A DNA stretch of 64,000 nt from an uncultured Desulfovibrio sp. (GCA_913063155.1 CAJXYU010000009.1:1-64000); one strand, 5' to 3'. Shown: positions 39,155 through 47,741, counted from the first letter of the stretch. The notes: generated by a model from the sequence alone, not told the origin. Numbers and translations are program-made.

Positions 39155-39246
39155 GGCGGGATGTCCGAGTCCGGTTTAAGGAGGCGGTCTTGAAAACCGT
39201 TGACCCTTCACGGGGTCCGTGGGTTCGAATCCTACTCCCGCCGCCA
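39155..39246 (+). tRNA. tRNA-Ser(UGA)
   Basis: This 92-nt class II tRNA has acceptor arms GGCGGGA (39155-39161) and TCCCGCC (39236-39242), the anticodon TGA at 39191-39193, a long variable arm and an encoded CCA. The GGGTTCGAATCC T arm is standard. Confidence 0.95.
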
Positions 39247-39280
39247 TTTGATAGTCCAGCCTCGTTCAAAGAGGTGCAGA

Positions 39281-39315
39281 AAAGCCCCGATAAAACGGGG
39301 CTTTCTTCGTTTTTT
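39281..39315 (+). terminator. Terminator after tRNA-Ser(UGA)
   Basis: AAAGCCCCG (39281-39289) pairs with CGGGGCTTT (39296-39304), followed by a T-rich run. Confidence 0.85.
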
Positions 39316-39439
39316 GCGTCTAATAAGGCCCCGAAAGGCGAACTTTTCGAGTGGGGAGGCATCGACGACGGCCTCGACATCATCGTGAATATCCCTGCCA
39401 AATGATCGAACCGGATCGTTTGGTATCGGGGAAAAGGCC

Positions 39440-40267
39440 TCAAACCTGGGTCAGAGAAGCCGGTTCCCGACCGAAGGGCAGGTAATTGTCCCCCATTCTA
39501 TCCTTGAGTTCCACCCCGCTTCCCTGAATGCGGAACGCCTCCTCGATGAGATAAGCCAGCTTTCGCACGGCCTCCGGAACCGACAATCCCGCCTTGCGTA
39601 TATTGGAGATACAGTTCCGGGCTTCGTCCGTGGTGCCCGGCTGGGGGGTCCATGTCAGGTAGATTCCCATGGAGTCCGGCGAACTGAGGCCGGGACGTTC
39701 GCCTATGAGGATCACGGACAGCCTTGCCCCGAGCAGTTGTCCGACTTCGTCGGCCACAGCCACGCGTCCGTTGCGTACCACATTCACAGGCGACAGGGTC
39801 AGGCTGGTGGAGGCCAGGGTTTCGGCGAAGGTGTTTATGAACGGCGCGGCGTTCTCATGCACCGCCCGTGAGGAAAGGCCATCACTTACCGCCAGGCAGA
39901 TGTCGAATCCTTTGTGTGGGTACTCTTTTAACCGGGCTTTGGATTTTTCGCTTAAGCAGCGTCCCTTGTCAGGCCGGGTCAGATATTCGTCCCGGCTGGA
40001 TACGGCGGAATGCAGTTCCAGGCATTCAAGCCCGTCCGTCTCCAGTTCCCGGATGAGCTCTTCGGCCTGAAAGGGGGAGTGGACGGCGTCCCGGGCGCGG
40101 GCATGATCCAAACGAAAGGAAAGGCTCTCACGAAGCGGCAGGCTCACTCCACTGCGCCCCAGGGCGATGCGTGCGTCTGTAAAGCATTTGAGGCCGTCCC
40201 AAGGGTCATCGGAAATGATGTTGGCGTCGATTTCTTCGACAGGGGGGGGGACGTTTTTCTTGGTCAT
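39440..40267 (-). CDS. eutC: Ethanolamine ammonia-lyase small subunit
   Basis: EutC with EutB splits ethanolamine to acetaldehyde and ammonia using adenosylcobalamin. The start is at MTKKNVPPP (40267), giving 275 residues. Family marks are ARIALGRSGVSLPLRESLSF, LDHARARDAVHSPF, and FDICLAVSDGLSSRAVHENA. It follows eutB by seven bases on the minus strand. No reactivase (eutA), aldehyde dehydrogenase or microcompartment gene is in the window, so acetaldehyde may be used by a cytosolic enzyme elsewhere. Confidence 0.95.
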   Translation of the reverse strand: MTKKNVPPPVEEIDANIISDDPWDGLKCFTDARIALGRSGVSLPLRESLSFRLDHARARDAVHSPFQAEELIRELETDGLECLELHSAVSSRDEYLTRPDKGRCLSEKSKARLKEYPHKGFDICLAVSDGLSSRAVHENAAPFINTFAETLASTSLTLSPVNVVRNGRVAVADEVGQLLGARLSVILIGERPGLSSPDSMGIYLTWTPQPGTTDEARNCISNIRKAGLSVPEAVRKLAYLIEEAFRIQGSGVELKDRMGDNYLPFGREPASLTQV

Positions 40268-40274
40268 GGCATCC

Positions 40275-41636
40275 TCACTGAATTGCGTCGGGCAGGGCCA
40301 ACAGTCCATTACCGGGTTGCATGGGGCGCAGTTTGCCTGTTTCGTCCAATACTCCTGCGGAGCGTAGCCATGCTTCGAATTCCGGAGCGGGGCGAAGCCC
40401 CATAAGACGCCGCAGGTAGGCCGCGTCGTGGAACGAAGTTGACTGGTAGTTGAGCATGATGTCGTCGGCTCCGGGAACGCCCATGATGTAAGTACAGCCC
40501 GCCGATCCCAACAGGGTGAGCAGGGCATCCATGTCGTCCTGATCCGCCTCGGCATGGTTGGTGTAACAGACGTCTACCCCCATGGGCAGGCCCAGTAGCT
40601 TGCCGCAGAAGTGATCCTCCAGACCTGCACGAATGATCTGCTTGCCGTTAAAGAGGTATTCGGGACCAATGAAGCCCACCACCGTGTTCACCAACAGGGG
40701 ATCAAAGCGGCGGGCCACGGCGTAGGCCCTGGCCTCTATGGTTTGTTGGTCCACTCCGTGATGGGCCCCCGCAGACAGAGCGCTGCCCTGTCCCGTTTCG
40801 AAGTACATGACATTGTCCCCCAACGTGCCGCGTGCAAGCGACCGTGTGGCTTCCAAGGCTTCCTGAAGCAGCGGGAGGTTCACCCCGAAGCTGGCGTTTG
40901 CCCGTTCCGTGCCGGCGATGGACTGGAAGCAGAGGTCCACAGGTGCTCCCCGCTCGATGGCCTCCATGGTGGTGGTGACGTGGGTGAGCACGCAGGTTTG
41001 CGTCGGAATGTCGTATCGTGCGATGAGGTCGTCGAGTATTTCGGAAATGCGTACGATGTTGTCCAGACTGTCCGTGGCCGGGTTGATGCCTATGACGGCG
41101 TCGCCGCAGCCGTAGCAAAGACCGTCCAGGGTGGAGGCGGCGATCCCTTTGAGGTCGTCGGTGGGGTGGTTGGGCTGGAGGCGGACGGAAAAGGTGCCGG
41201 GAAGCCCGATGGTGTTGCGGAATCGGGTAACCACCCGGCATTTGGAGGCTACCAGAATGAGGTCCTGAAGCCGCATGAGTTTGCTTGCTGCGGCAACCAT
41301 TTCAGGAGTCAGGCCCGGTGCCAGTGCGGCCAGGGTTTCAGAGTCGGCCTCCTCGGTGAGCAGCCAGTCGCGTAGCTGCCCCACAGTGAAGGAACGCACC
41401 GGGGAAAAGGCGTTTTCATCGTGGGTGTCGATGATGAGTCGAGTGATCTCGTCCTCCTCGTAGGGAATGACGCACTCGTTGAGGAAACGGGTCAGAGGCA
41501 CGTCCGCCAGTTCCATCTGGGCCCGGACGCGTTCTTCCTCGCTTGTGGCGGCCACCCCGGCCAGAACATCCCCGGAGCGAAGAGGAGTGGCCTTTGCCAA
41601 TAATTCCTTGAGTGTCTTTTGCGGTGATGCAGTCAT
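40275..41636 (-). CDS. eutB: Ethanolamine ammonia-lyase large subunit
   Basis: EutB is the catalytic B12-dependent subunit. The 453-residue protein is full length and shows FRNTIGLPGTFSVRLQPNHP, GDAVIGINPATDSLDNIVRI, and YFETGQGSALSAGAHHGVDQ, which form the barrel and substrate site. The start ATG (41636) lies downstream of a hairpin separating it from dctM. The whole order is dctP, dctQ, dctM, eutB, eutC, so the transporter likely supplies ethanolamine or a close compound. Confidence 0.96.
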   Translation of the reverse strand: MTASPQKTLKELLAKATPLRSGDVLAGVAATSEEERVRAQMELADVPLTRFLNECVIPYEEDEITRLIIDTHDENAFSPVRSFTVGQLRDWLLTEEADSETLAALAPGLTPEMVAAASKLMRLQDLILVASKCRVVTRFRNTIGLPGTFSVRLQPNHPTDDLKGIAASTLDGLCYGCGDAVIGINPATDSLDNIVRISEILDDLIARYDIPTQTCVLTHVTTTMEAIERGAPVDLCFQSIAGTERANASFGVNLPLLQEALEATRSLARGTLGDNVMYFETGQGSALSAGAHHGVDQQTIEARAYAVARRFDPLLVNTVVGFIGPEYLFNGKQIIRAGLEDHFCGKLLGLPMGVDVCYTNHAEADQDDMDALLTLLGSAGCTYIMGVPGADDIMLNYQSTSFHDAAYLRRLMGLRPAPEFEAWLRSAGVLDETGKLRPMQPGNGLLALPDAIQ

Positions 41637-41655
41637 ATGAAGTCGTTTGCGTATG

Positions 41656-41681
41656 GCCTGGGGGAGGTGTTTCCCCCAGGC
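41656..41681 (-). promoter_or_regulatory. Intercistronic hairpin between dctM and eutB
   Basis: GCCTGGGGGA (41656-41665) and TCCCCCAGGC (41672-41681) form a perfect 10-bp stem. No T run follows on the minus strand, so mRNA stabilisation or processing is more likely than termination. Confidence 0.6.
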
Positions 41682-41695
41682 GGTTTGGGGTCATA

Positions 41696-43018
41696 CTATC
41701 CGGCAAAGTACAAATCGGGCAAGTAGGTTGCAATTTCCGGGAAGGCCATGATGAGCCCCAGCCCGGTGGTCATGACAATGACGAAGGGCACAATGGAGGC
41801 GTAAATGTCCATCAATGTGATTTCCTTTGGCGCCATGGCCTTCATCAGGAACAGATTGTACCCGAAAGGTGGGGTCATATAGGCTATCTGGCAGGTGATG
41901 GTGTACAGGACGCCGTACCAGACCGGGTTGAAGCCCAACTGGATGATCAGTGGGATATACAGCGGCGCCACGATGACCAGCATGGCCGTGTCGTCCAGGA
42001 ACATGCCCATGACGATGTAGGATAGCTGCATCATGATGAGCACTCCCCAGGGGCTCAGTCCCCAGTTTTCCAGGAACAGGGACTTGATGGCGTTGACCGC
42101 GCCAAGTCCGTCGAAGACGGCACCGAAGCTCAACGCCGCCATGATGATCCACATGAACATGCAGCTCACGCCCAAAGTGTCGTGAAGTGCGCTGTTCATC
42201 ACCTTTCGGGTCAGGCGGCCTTTGATGGCGGCGGCGATCATGGCTGCAGCGGCGCCCACGGCCGAGCTTTCCACCAGGTTGGTGACACCCATCATGAACA
42301 GCCCGGTGACCGAAAAGACGATGAACAGCGGCATGATGCCGGCGCCCAGCAACTTGAGCTTTTCATTGAAGGGCAGATTACGTTCTTCGGGGGGCAGGGC
42401 CGGTCCCATTTTGGGCTGGAGCTTGCATCGTACAATAATGTAGATGGCGAACATCGCCGCCAGCAACAGGCCCGGGAAGACTCCGGCCAGCCACAATTGG
42501 CTCACTGGCTGCCGGGCGATCATGCCGTAGAGCACCAGCACGATGCTTGGCGGAATCATGATTCCCAACGAACTGCCTGCCTGGATGACGCCGGAGATCA
42601 TTTTCTTGTCGTAGCCGCGTTTGAGCATTTCCGGCAGGGCGATGCTGCTGCCGATGGCCATGCCGGCCACGCTCAGGCCGTTCATGGCGGAAATAGCCAC
42701 CATGAGGACGATGGTGCCCAAGGCCAGTCCGCCGGGAATGGGTCCCATGAAAACATGGAACATTTTGTACAGATCACTGGCGATGCCGGATTCCGACAAG
42801 ATATACCCCATGAAGATGAACAGGGGCAGGGTGAGAAGCGGATACCAATTGAGCAGCACGATGGCCGCGTTGAAAGGCATTTCCGCACCTCCGTCACCCC
42901 ATAGAAGCAAGGAGGAAGCTGCCGCAACGAAACCCACGGCTCCGAAAAAGCGTTGCCCTGTTATGAGGAGCATTACAAGAGACAAGAACATCATCAGGGC
43001 GATCATTTCGTAGCTCAT
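41696..43018 (-). CDS. dctM: TRAP transporter large membrane subunit DctM
   Basis: This 440-residue protein is the large membrane subunit of a TRAP transporter, which couples solute uptake to a sodium or proton gradient. It has many hydrophobic helices, and family marks such as GMAIGSSIALPEMLKRGYDK, GSSLGIMIPPSIVLVLYGMI and LNPVWYGV-type C-terminal segments. It is coupled to dctQ (ATGA overlap) and followed by eutB after a hairpin. Confidence 0.95.
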   Translation of the reverse strand: MSYEMIALMMFLSLVMLLITGQRFFGAVGFVAAASSLLLWGDGGAEMPFNAAIVLLNWYPLLTLPLFIFMGYILSESGIASDLYKMFHVFMGPIPGGLALGTIVLMVAISAMNGLSVAGMAIGSSIALPEMLKRGYDKKMISGVIQAGSSLGIMIPPSIVLVLYGMIARQPVSQLWLAGVFPGLLLAAMFAIYIIVRCKLQPKMGPALPPEERNLPFNEKLKLLGAGIMPLFIVFSVTGLFMMGVTNLVESSAVGAAAAMIAAAIKGRLTRKVMNSALHDTLGVSCMFMWIIMAALSFGAVFDGLGAVNAIKSLFLENWGLSPWGVLIMMQLSYIVMGMFLDDTAMLVIVAPLYIPLIIQLGFNPVWYGVLYTITCQIAYMTPPFGYNLFLMKAMAPKEITLMDIYASIVPFVIVMTTGLGLIMAFPEIATYLPDLYFAG

Positions 43019-43527
43019 GACAAATCCTCACCGCGCGCTTTGGCGAAATCCTTGAAGAAAGTGGCGATGGCCTGCAGAAGCATCAAAATGATCCCGATGA
43101 CCATGACTATTTTGATCGGGGCCAGGGGCGGAGCCCATGCCGTGTGGTTATGCTGTCCGTATTTCAGGGAATAGGAGGCGCTTGAAATGCCGCCATAAAG
43201 CAGTACCCCGAGATAGAAGAGCATGAAGAATATGGTGAAACGATCCACCTTGGCTTTGGTTTTGGTGAACCATCGGCTGTAGAGTACGTCCATCCGTACA
43301 TGCGCCCGCATGAGCAAGGAAAATCCGCCGCCGAGCATATAATATGCCGCCATGGTGAATTGGGCGGATTCCATGGTCCAGATGTGCGGGGTGTCGAAGA
43401 ACGTCCGCGATATGGATTCGCACAACAGGATTCCCATCATCAGAAAGATCAACAGCATGGCGAATTTTCCAACGATGGTATTGAGCCTGTCAACGAACCG
43501 TACGTAGGCTCGAATGGGCCGTAACAA
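43015..43527 (-). CDS. dctQ: TRAP transporter small membrane subunit DctQ
   Basis: This 170-residue protein has four hydrophobic helices, as usual for DctQ: FAMLLIFLMMGILLCESISR, FTMAAYYMLGGGFSLLMRAH, FTIFFMLFYLGVLLYGGISS and a last IVMVIGIILMLLQAIATF. DctQ stabilises DctM. It lies between dctP and dctM, after a hairpin that separates it from dctP. Confidence 0.93.
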   Translation of the reverse strand: MLRPIRAYVRFVDRLNTIVGKFAMLLIFLMMGILLCESISRTFFDTPHIWTMESAQFTMAAYYMLGGGFSLLMRAHVRMDVLYSRWFTKTKAKVDRFTIFFMLFYLGVLLYGGISSASYSLKYGQHNHTAWAPPLAPIKIVMVIGIILMLLQAIATFFKDFAKARGEDLS

Positions 43528-43570
43528 GGAAGTCCCTCCTCTGTTTAATGTGAACCTGCAGGAGACTGTC

Positions 43571-43595
43571 GCCTCCCCGGAACTTCCAGGGAGGC
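43571..43595 (-). promoter_or_regulatory. Intercistronic hairpin after dctP (eut operon)
   Basis: GCCTCCC (43571-43577) pairs with GGGAGGC (43589-43595). It lies directly after the dctP stop, where TRAP operons often keep the binding protein at a higher level than the membrane subunits. Confidence 0.55.
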
Positions 43596-43632
43596 GCTGT
43601 CCGTGCCTGCACGGGGATGCCGGGCCCAGCGC

Positions 43633-44685
43633 TTAGTAACGGTAGGGCTTGCCCGCCTTGCGCATTGTTTCCACGTAGTCCTTGAGGATACCGACAACCT
43701 TGGCGTTGCGGGGGCTCTTGGAGGCGATATCGTCCCAGAACTTGAAGGCTTCGTCCTCGACGGTCTGCCATTCCGCGTCCGGGATGGAGGTGAGTTCGAG
43801 CTTTCCGCCTTTGGTGCGGTAGTGGGCCTCGCCCCACCAGTACCAGTGCAACCGGTAGTAGTTGGAGCTGTCCATGCTGAGTTTGAAAAGGGTCTTGAGG
43901 TGGTCGGGCAGGGCGTTCCATTTGTCGCTGTTTGCGAAATAGGAACCGGCCCATGCTCCGGAAATGTTGTTGGTCAGGTAATACTTGGTCACATCGGCCC
44001 ATCCCACGGTGTAGCATTCAGTGATGCCCGACCATGCTATTCCGTCGAGTTCACCGGTCTGCAGAGCCACCTGGACGTCTTCCCACGGCAGGGTCACGGG
44101 CACTACGCCGAAGCGCTGCAGGAAACGGCCGCCGGTGGGGAAGGTGAAGACTCGCTTGCCCTTGAGGTCCTTGATGCTGCGGATTGGCTGACGTGTGGCG
44201 AAGTTGCAGGGGTCCCATGCTCCGGCTGAAAGCCAGCTCACCCCTTCCACCTCGTTGTAGGCCTCTTCCCATATTTCCTTGAGTCCGTAATGGTGGAACA
44301 GAGTGGGAATGTCGAGGGAATAACGAGAGGCAAAGGGGAAGTAAGCCGCGAAAACAGCCACGTCCACCGGCGCCCCGATGGAGTCGTCGTCGCTCTGGAC
44401 TGCGTCGATGGTTCCGCGCTGCATGGCTCGAAAGAGTTCGCTGGTGGGCACGAGCTGATCGGAGTTGTACAGTTCGATGACCATTTCGCCTTTTGCGGCC
44501 TTATTGAAGGCGTCGATCTGCGGCTTGATGACATGTTCGGCAAGAGCCGGGCCGGCATAGGTCTGAAGACGCCATTTGATGGTGGTTTTTTTTGAGGCGT
44601 GCACAAAGGGGGCATTGACAACGGTCGACACGGCAGCGGCTGTCGCTCCTGTTCCGGCTGCCTTGATGAACTCCCGTCTTTTCAT
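43633..44685 (-). CDS. dctP: TRAP transporter solute-binding protein DctP, Tat-exported
   Basis: The 350-residue binding protein starts at 44685 after AAAGGAG. The signal peptide has a twin-arginine motif (KRREFIKAAG), so it is exported folded by Tat. The DctP domain shows LYNSDQLVPTSELFRAMQRG, NFATRQPIRSIKDLKGKRVF with the conserved ligand arginine, and LQTGELDGIAWSGITECYTV. Its ligand is unknown. Being in one operon with eutBC suggests ethanolamine or a choline- or carnitine-related compound, unusual for TRAP, which mainly carries organic acids. Confidence 0.94.
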   Translation of the reverse strand: MKRREFIKAAGTGATAAAVSTVVNAPFVHASKKTTIKWRLQTYAGPALAEHVIKPQIDAFNKAAKGEMVIELYNSDQLVPTSELFRAMQRGTIDAVQSDDDSIGAPVDVAVFAAYFPFASRYSLDIPTLFHHYGLKEIWEEAYNEVEGVSWLSAGAWDPCNFATRQPIRSIKDLKGKRVFTFPTGGRFLQRFGVVPVTLPWEDVQVALQTGELDGIAWSGITECYTVGWADVTKYYLTNNISGAWAGSYFANSDKWNALPDHLKTLFKLSMDSSNYYRLHWYWWGEAHYRTKGGKLELTSIPDAEWQTVEDEAFKFWDDIASKSPRNAKVVGILKDYVETMRKAGKPYRY

Positions 44686-44906
44686 AAACTTCACTCCTTT
44701 TTTCGTATTCTTACAAGAGCTTGAGAATGCTCGGCGCCGTCTGCTTATCAGGGGGGGCCAAGCCGGCACTATTCGCGGAATCCCAATGGGAACAATAGGC
44801 AGCCACCGGGCAATCCATGTGCCATCGTTGAAAAAGATGTGTTATATTAACTGGTTGATTGTATGTTTTTGAAAATATGGCGGTTTTGTTTTTTACGTTT
44901 ATTGTA

Positions 44907-44952
44907 AAAATAATTGAGTTTTTTGTAGCGTCAATGTTAAAAAATTAACATT
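44907..44952 (-). promoter_or_regulatory. Leftward promoter overlapped by a 20-bp palindrome
   Basis: On the minus strand TTGACG (44929-44934) and TATTTT (44907-44912) are 16 bp apart. AATGTTAA (44933-44940) and TTAACATT (44945-44952) form a perfect palindrome that shares two bases with the -35, so a bound protein would block or recruit polymerase. Confidence 0.5.
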
Positions 44953-45241
44953 TTTGTCTTTATTTTTACGTATTAAGTTTATGCATCGGGCCGATGTGAG
45001 TGGGACGGGACGATCTTTCAGAGAGTTTTGTGTGGAGTGGGGGGGGGGCGGTGTCAGGGCGGCAGCTCTTGATCCATTGTAATTATTGGTTTTATTTTGA
45101 CTTTTTCCGAGCGCCGAATCCATGTCTTGGTCGCTGCTTGATCACAGGGGGATCCTCATGTTCCGGGAAAGGTCACGGAAATGCAGAGCCTGTCTGATTT
45201 GGAGTTTCGGGGTTGACACGTTGTGGATTTCGTGAAACCCT

Positions 45242-45278
45242 GTCTCACATAGTAGAACATTGTTCCACATAGTGGAAC
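45242..45278. promoter_or_regulatory. Two tandem IclR-type operators
   Basis: GTTCCAC-ATA-GTGGAAC (45262-45278) is a perfect 17-bp palindrome. GTCTCAC-ATA-GTAGAAC (45242-45258) is a near copy. Their centres are 20 bp apart, two helical turns, directly before iclR. Confidence 0.7.
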
Positions 45279-45293
45279 GGAGGGGGCATTGAG

Positions 45294-46076
45294 ATGAAAA
45301 AAGAGCCGAAGCTCGCGCAGACCCTTGAAAGAACAAACACGATTCTTGACGTATTGGGCCGGCAGCCGTCAGGGGTGTCGCTTGCCATGCTTGTCGAGCA
45401 GACTCAATTGGCGAAGAGCACTCTTCACAGGCTTCTCGCCAACCTTGTCCATTTCAGGCTCGTGCGGCAGGACCCTGCTACCAAACAATACTTCCTCGGT
45501 TTCAAGTTGTTGGAACTCGGCAATATCCTGTTGCGGCAGATCGATATCAGAAGGGAAGCAAATCCCCTGTTGACCAGGTTGAGCCATTCCATCGGCGAAA
45601 CCGTCCATCTGGTCATCCGCGAAGGGGGATCAGCCATCTATATAGACAAGGTCGACTCCGGCATCCAGGGGGGGCTGCAGATGGCCTCCAGGGTCGGCAT
45701 GGCCATTCCGTTGTATTGCTCGGCGGTAGGCAAGGTCTTTTTGGCCCACATGCCCGGGAGTGAAGCCAGGGCTCTGCTTGCAGACGTGGAGCTCGCCCGG
45801 CTGACCGAAAAAACGATCACCGACATGGACGATTTGTTGAAACACCTGCAGGAAGTGCGGAATGCCGGGTTTGCCGTGGACGATGAGGAGAACGAATACG
45901 GCATCTGCTGCGTGGCCGCTCCCATCAAGGATAGCACCGGGCAGGTTGTGGCCGCCATGAGTGCATCCGGCTCGTCCGCCCAAGTCACTCTTGAGAGGAT
46001 CAGGAGCGGTCTGGCCGAGCAGGTTATTGATACGGCCCGTAAAATATCAGAGTCCCTGGGTTGTATGGACTATTGA
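45294..46076 (+). CDS. IclR-family transcriptional regulator
   Basis: This 260-residue regulator has an N-terminal winged helix (residues 10-70: LAMLVEQTQLAKSTLHRLLA) and a C-terminal effector domain (about 90-255) with CSAVGKVFLAHMPG and a VDDEENEYGICCVAAPI segment typical of IclR proteins. GGAGG lies before the ATG. It is flanked by the eut-TRAP operon (divergent) and the sugar-acid operon (downstream). The two palindromes in front of it suggest autorepression. A sugar acid or KDG-like effector is likely because KdgR-type regulators of such pathways belong to this family. Confidence 0.92.
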   Translation: MKKEPKLAQTLERTNTILDVLGRQPSGVSLAMLVEQTQLAKSTLHRLLANLVHFRLVRQDPATKQYFLGFKLLELGNILLRQIDIRREANPLLTRLSHSIGETVHLVIREGGSAIYIDKVDSGIQGGLQMASRVGMAIPLYCSAVGKVFLAHMPGSEARALLADVELARLTEKTITDMDDLLKHLQEVRNAGFAVDDEENEYGICCVAAPIKDSTGQVVAAMSASGSSAQVTLERIRSGLAEQVIDTARKISESLGCMDY

Positions 46077-46171
46077 GCGTGAGGACTCATTCCATACGAC
46101 TTCATGAATATTGCCGGGCGGGCGCCTGGCGGCAACTGGGGGAAGTCCAACGTAAGTGTCAAGGAGGTATT

Positions 46172-47164
46172 ATGAAAAAGGCAGTATTTACAGTTTGTTT
46201 GGGGCTGATTATGTCGGCCATGGTGTTCGTTGTCGGCGGCGGAGCCGCCCTGGCGAAAAATCTGGAGATCATGGTGGCCTACTCAAACCAACCGGGTGAG
46301 CCTGTTGATCAGGCCGTCACCCGTTGGGCCGAGTTGTTGGAAAAGGAATCCAAGGGAACCATCAAACTCAAGCAGTTCCCCAGCGGGCAGCTCGGTGGCG
46401 AAGTTGTCGTGCAGCAGCAGGCCAAAATGGGCGCTCCCATTATCGCCATCGCTTCCTACGGCTCCCTTGCCGACCTGGTCCCCGATCTGGGCGTCATCAA
46501 CGCCCCCTATGTGGGCACCAACGTTGCCCAGAAAGTCGATCTGGTGCGGTCCGAAAAATTCACCAAGCTGATCAACCAGCTTGAGCCCAAGGGCTTCCAT
46601 GTGGTCGTTCCCGACTTCTATTACGGCACCCGTCAGCTCCTGGCCAAGCGCAAGGCCATGAAGCCCGAGGACATGAAAGGCGTAAAGATCCGCGTCCAGA
46701 ACGCAAAGATCGCCAACTACTGGGCCAAGTCCATCGGCGCCGTGCCCACTCCCATGGCTTTGTCCGAGGCCTACACTTCCATGTCCCAAGGCATCGTGGA
46801 CGGCATCGAGAATCCCGCAGGCACCCTGTATGGCGGCAAGTTCTACGAGCAGGCCAAGTACCTTGTTCTGACCAATCACGATGTTCACATGACGCCGTGG
46901 ATCGTCGGCACCGCTTTCTGGAAGTCTCTGACGGACGAGCAGCGTAGGCTCATCAGCTCCACCGGTCGGAAGATGTCCGAGTACGGTTCCGAGCTGATCA
47001 GGGGCACCGAGCAGGGCTACATCGACAAACTGGTCGCCGGTGGCGTCGAAGTCGTCAAGGTCGACATGGGGCCGTACGTTGAAAACGCCAAGAAGGTGAT
47101 GAAGGGCGCGTTCCCCGAGTGGCCCCCCGGACTGTACGAAGAGACCATGAACAGCCTGAACTAA
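46172..47164 (+). CDS. dctP: TRAP transporter solute-binding protein DctP (sugar-acid operon)
   Basis: AAGGAGG lies before the ATG at 46172. The 330-residue protein has a Sec signal peptide (AALA end near residue 27). The DctP domain shows GQLGGEVVVQQQAKMGAPII, KAMKPEDMKGVKIRVQNAKI with the conserved arginine, and EAYTSMSQGIVDGIENPAGT. Neighbouring genes suggest an aldonate such as L-galactonate or altronate as ligand. A large hairpin follows the stop. Confidence 0.93.
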   Translation: MKKAVFTVCLGLIMSAMVFVVGGGAALAKNLEIMVAYSNQPGEPVDQAVTRWAELLEKESKGTIKLKQFPSGQLGGEVVVQQQAKMGAPIIAIASYGSLADLVPDLGVINAPYVGTNVAQKVDLVRSEKFTKLINQLEPKGFHVVVPDFYYGTRQLLAKRKAMKPEDMKGVKIRVQNAKIANYWAKSIGAVPTPMALSEAYTSMSQGIVDGIENPAGTLYGGKFYEQAKYLVLTNHDVHMTPWIVGTAFWKSLTDEQRRLISSTGRKMSEYGSELIRGTEQGYIDKLVAGGVEVVKVDMGPYVENAKKVMKGAFPEWPPGLYEETMNSLN

Positions 47165-47172
47165 TTAAACTT

Positions 47173-47220
47173 CCGCAACTTCCCCACGGCCGTTGCGGCG
47201 GCCGTGGGGAAGTCCTGCGG
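47173..47220 (+). promoter_or_regulatory. Large intercistronic hairpin after dctP (sugar-acid operon)
   Basis: ACTTCCCCACGGCCG (47178-47192) and CGGCCGTGGGGAAGT (47199-47213) form a perfect 15-bp stem. CCGCA (47173-47177) and TGCGG (47216-47220) extend it. It has no T run. As in the eut operon it separates dctP from dctQ. Confidence 0.75.
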
Positions 47221-47231
47221 TGGAAGAGACT

Positions 47232-47741
47232 ATGAGAACTTTTCTGGGAAAATTTTTTGCCGTGACGGACAGGATAGGCCGCATCGACATCGCCATATCC
47301 TCTCTGCTCATGTTCGGCATCGTCTGTATTTCGGTATGGGGAGTGATCGCCAGGTATTTTCTGGGCAATCCGTCCGGCTGGGTTGAGGAGCTTTCACTGG
47401 CGATGTTCGTATGGTTGTCGTTTTTCGGCCTGAGTCTTCTCGCAAGGCGGGGAGAGGTCGTCAATATCGAATTTCTGCTGAGTCTGGTTCCCAGGGGAGT
47501 GGCTTTTCTCCTGAGAAGGATTTTGTCGCCGACTCTTTTTGCGGCATGCCTCGTGGTGATCATCTACCTGGGCTTCCAGCTGGTGCTTTTTTCTCACGAC
47601 AGCTACACGTCCATTCTCCGTATCCCCTACAGTTACGTGTATCTCGGCATTCCGCTGGGCTCGCTGTTCACCCTGTATCACGTGTTGCGTCATGCAGTGA
47701 TCGGCCCTCAATTTTTTGAAGAACTGGATACAGAGTTATGA
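47232..47741 (+). CDS. dctQ: TRAP transporter small membrane subunit DctQ
   Basis: The ATG at 47232 gives 169 residues with four hydrophobic helices, for example IDIAISSLLMFGIVCISVWG, EELSLAMFVWLSFFGLSLLA (with the usual EE/W motif), and SYVYLGIPLGSLFTLYH. It overlaps dctM by four bases. It stabilises the large subunit. Confidence 0.93.
   Translation: MRTFLGKFFAVTDRIGRIDIAISSLLMFGIVCISVWGVIARYFLGNPSGWVEELSLAMFVWLSFFGLSLLARRGEVVNIEFLLSLVPRGVAFLLRRILSPTLFAACLVVIIYLGFQLVLFSHDSYTSILRIPYSYVYLGIPLGSLFTLYHVLRHAVIGPQFFEELDTEL

Larger units (their letters stand above)
44686..45293. promoter_or_regulatory. Divergent control region between the eut-TRAP operon and iclR
   Basis: This AT-rich 608-bp gap has no convincing gene. 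On the left are the ribosome site and leader of the leftward operon, in the centre a promoter with a palindrome (44907-44952), and on the right the two 17-bp IclR-type operators and a TTGACA (45213-45218). Confidence 0.6.

Noticed and set aside
46077-46171. An attenuator hairpin between iclR and dctP
   Set aside because: A partial stem (TTGCCGGGC with GGCGGCAA) is visible, but pairing is imperfect and there is no T run or leader peptide.
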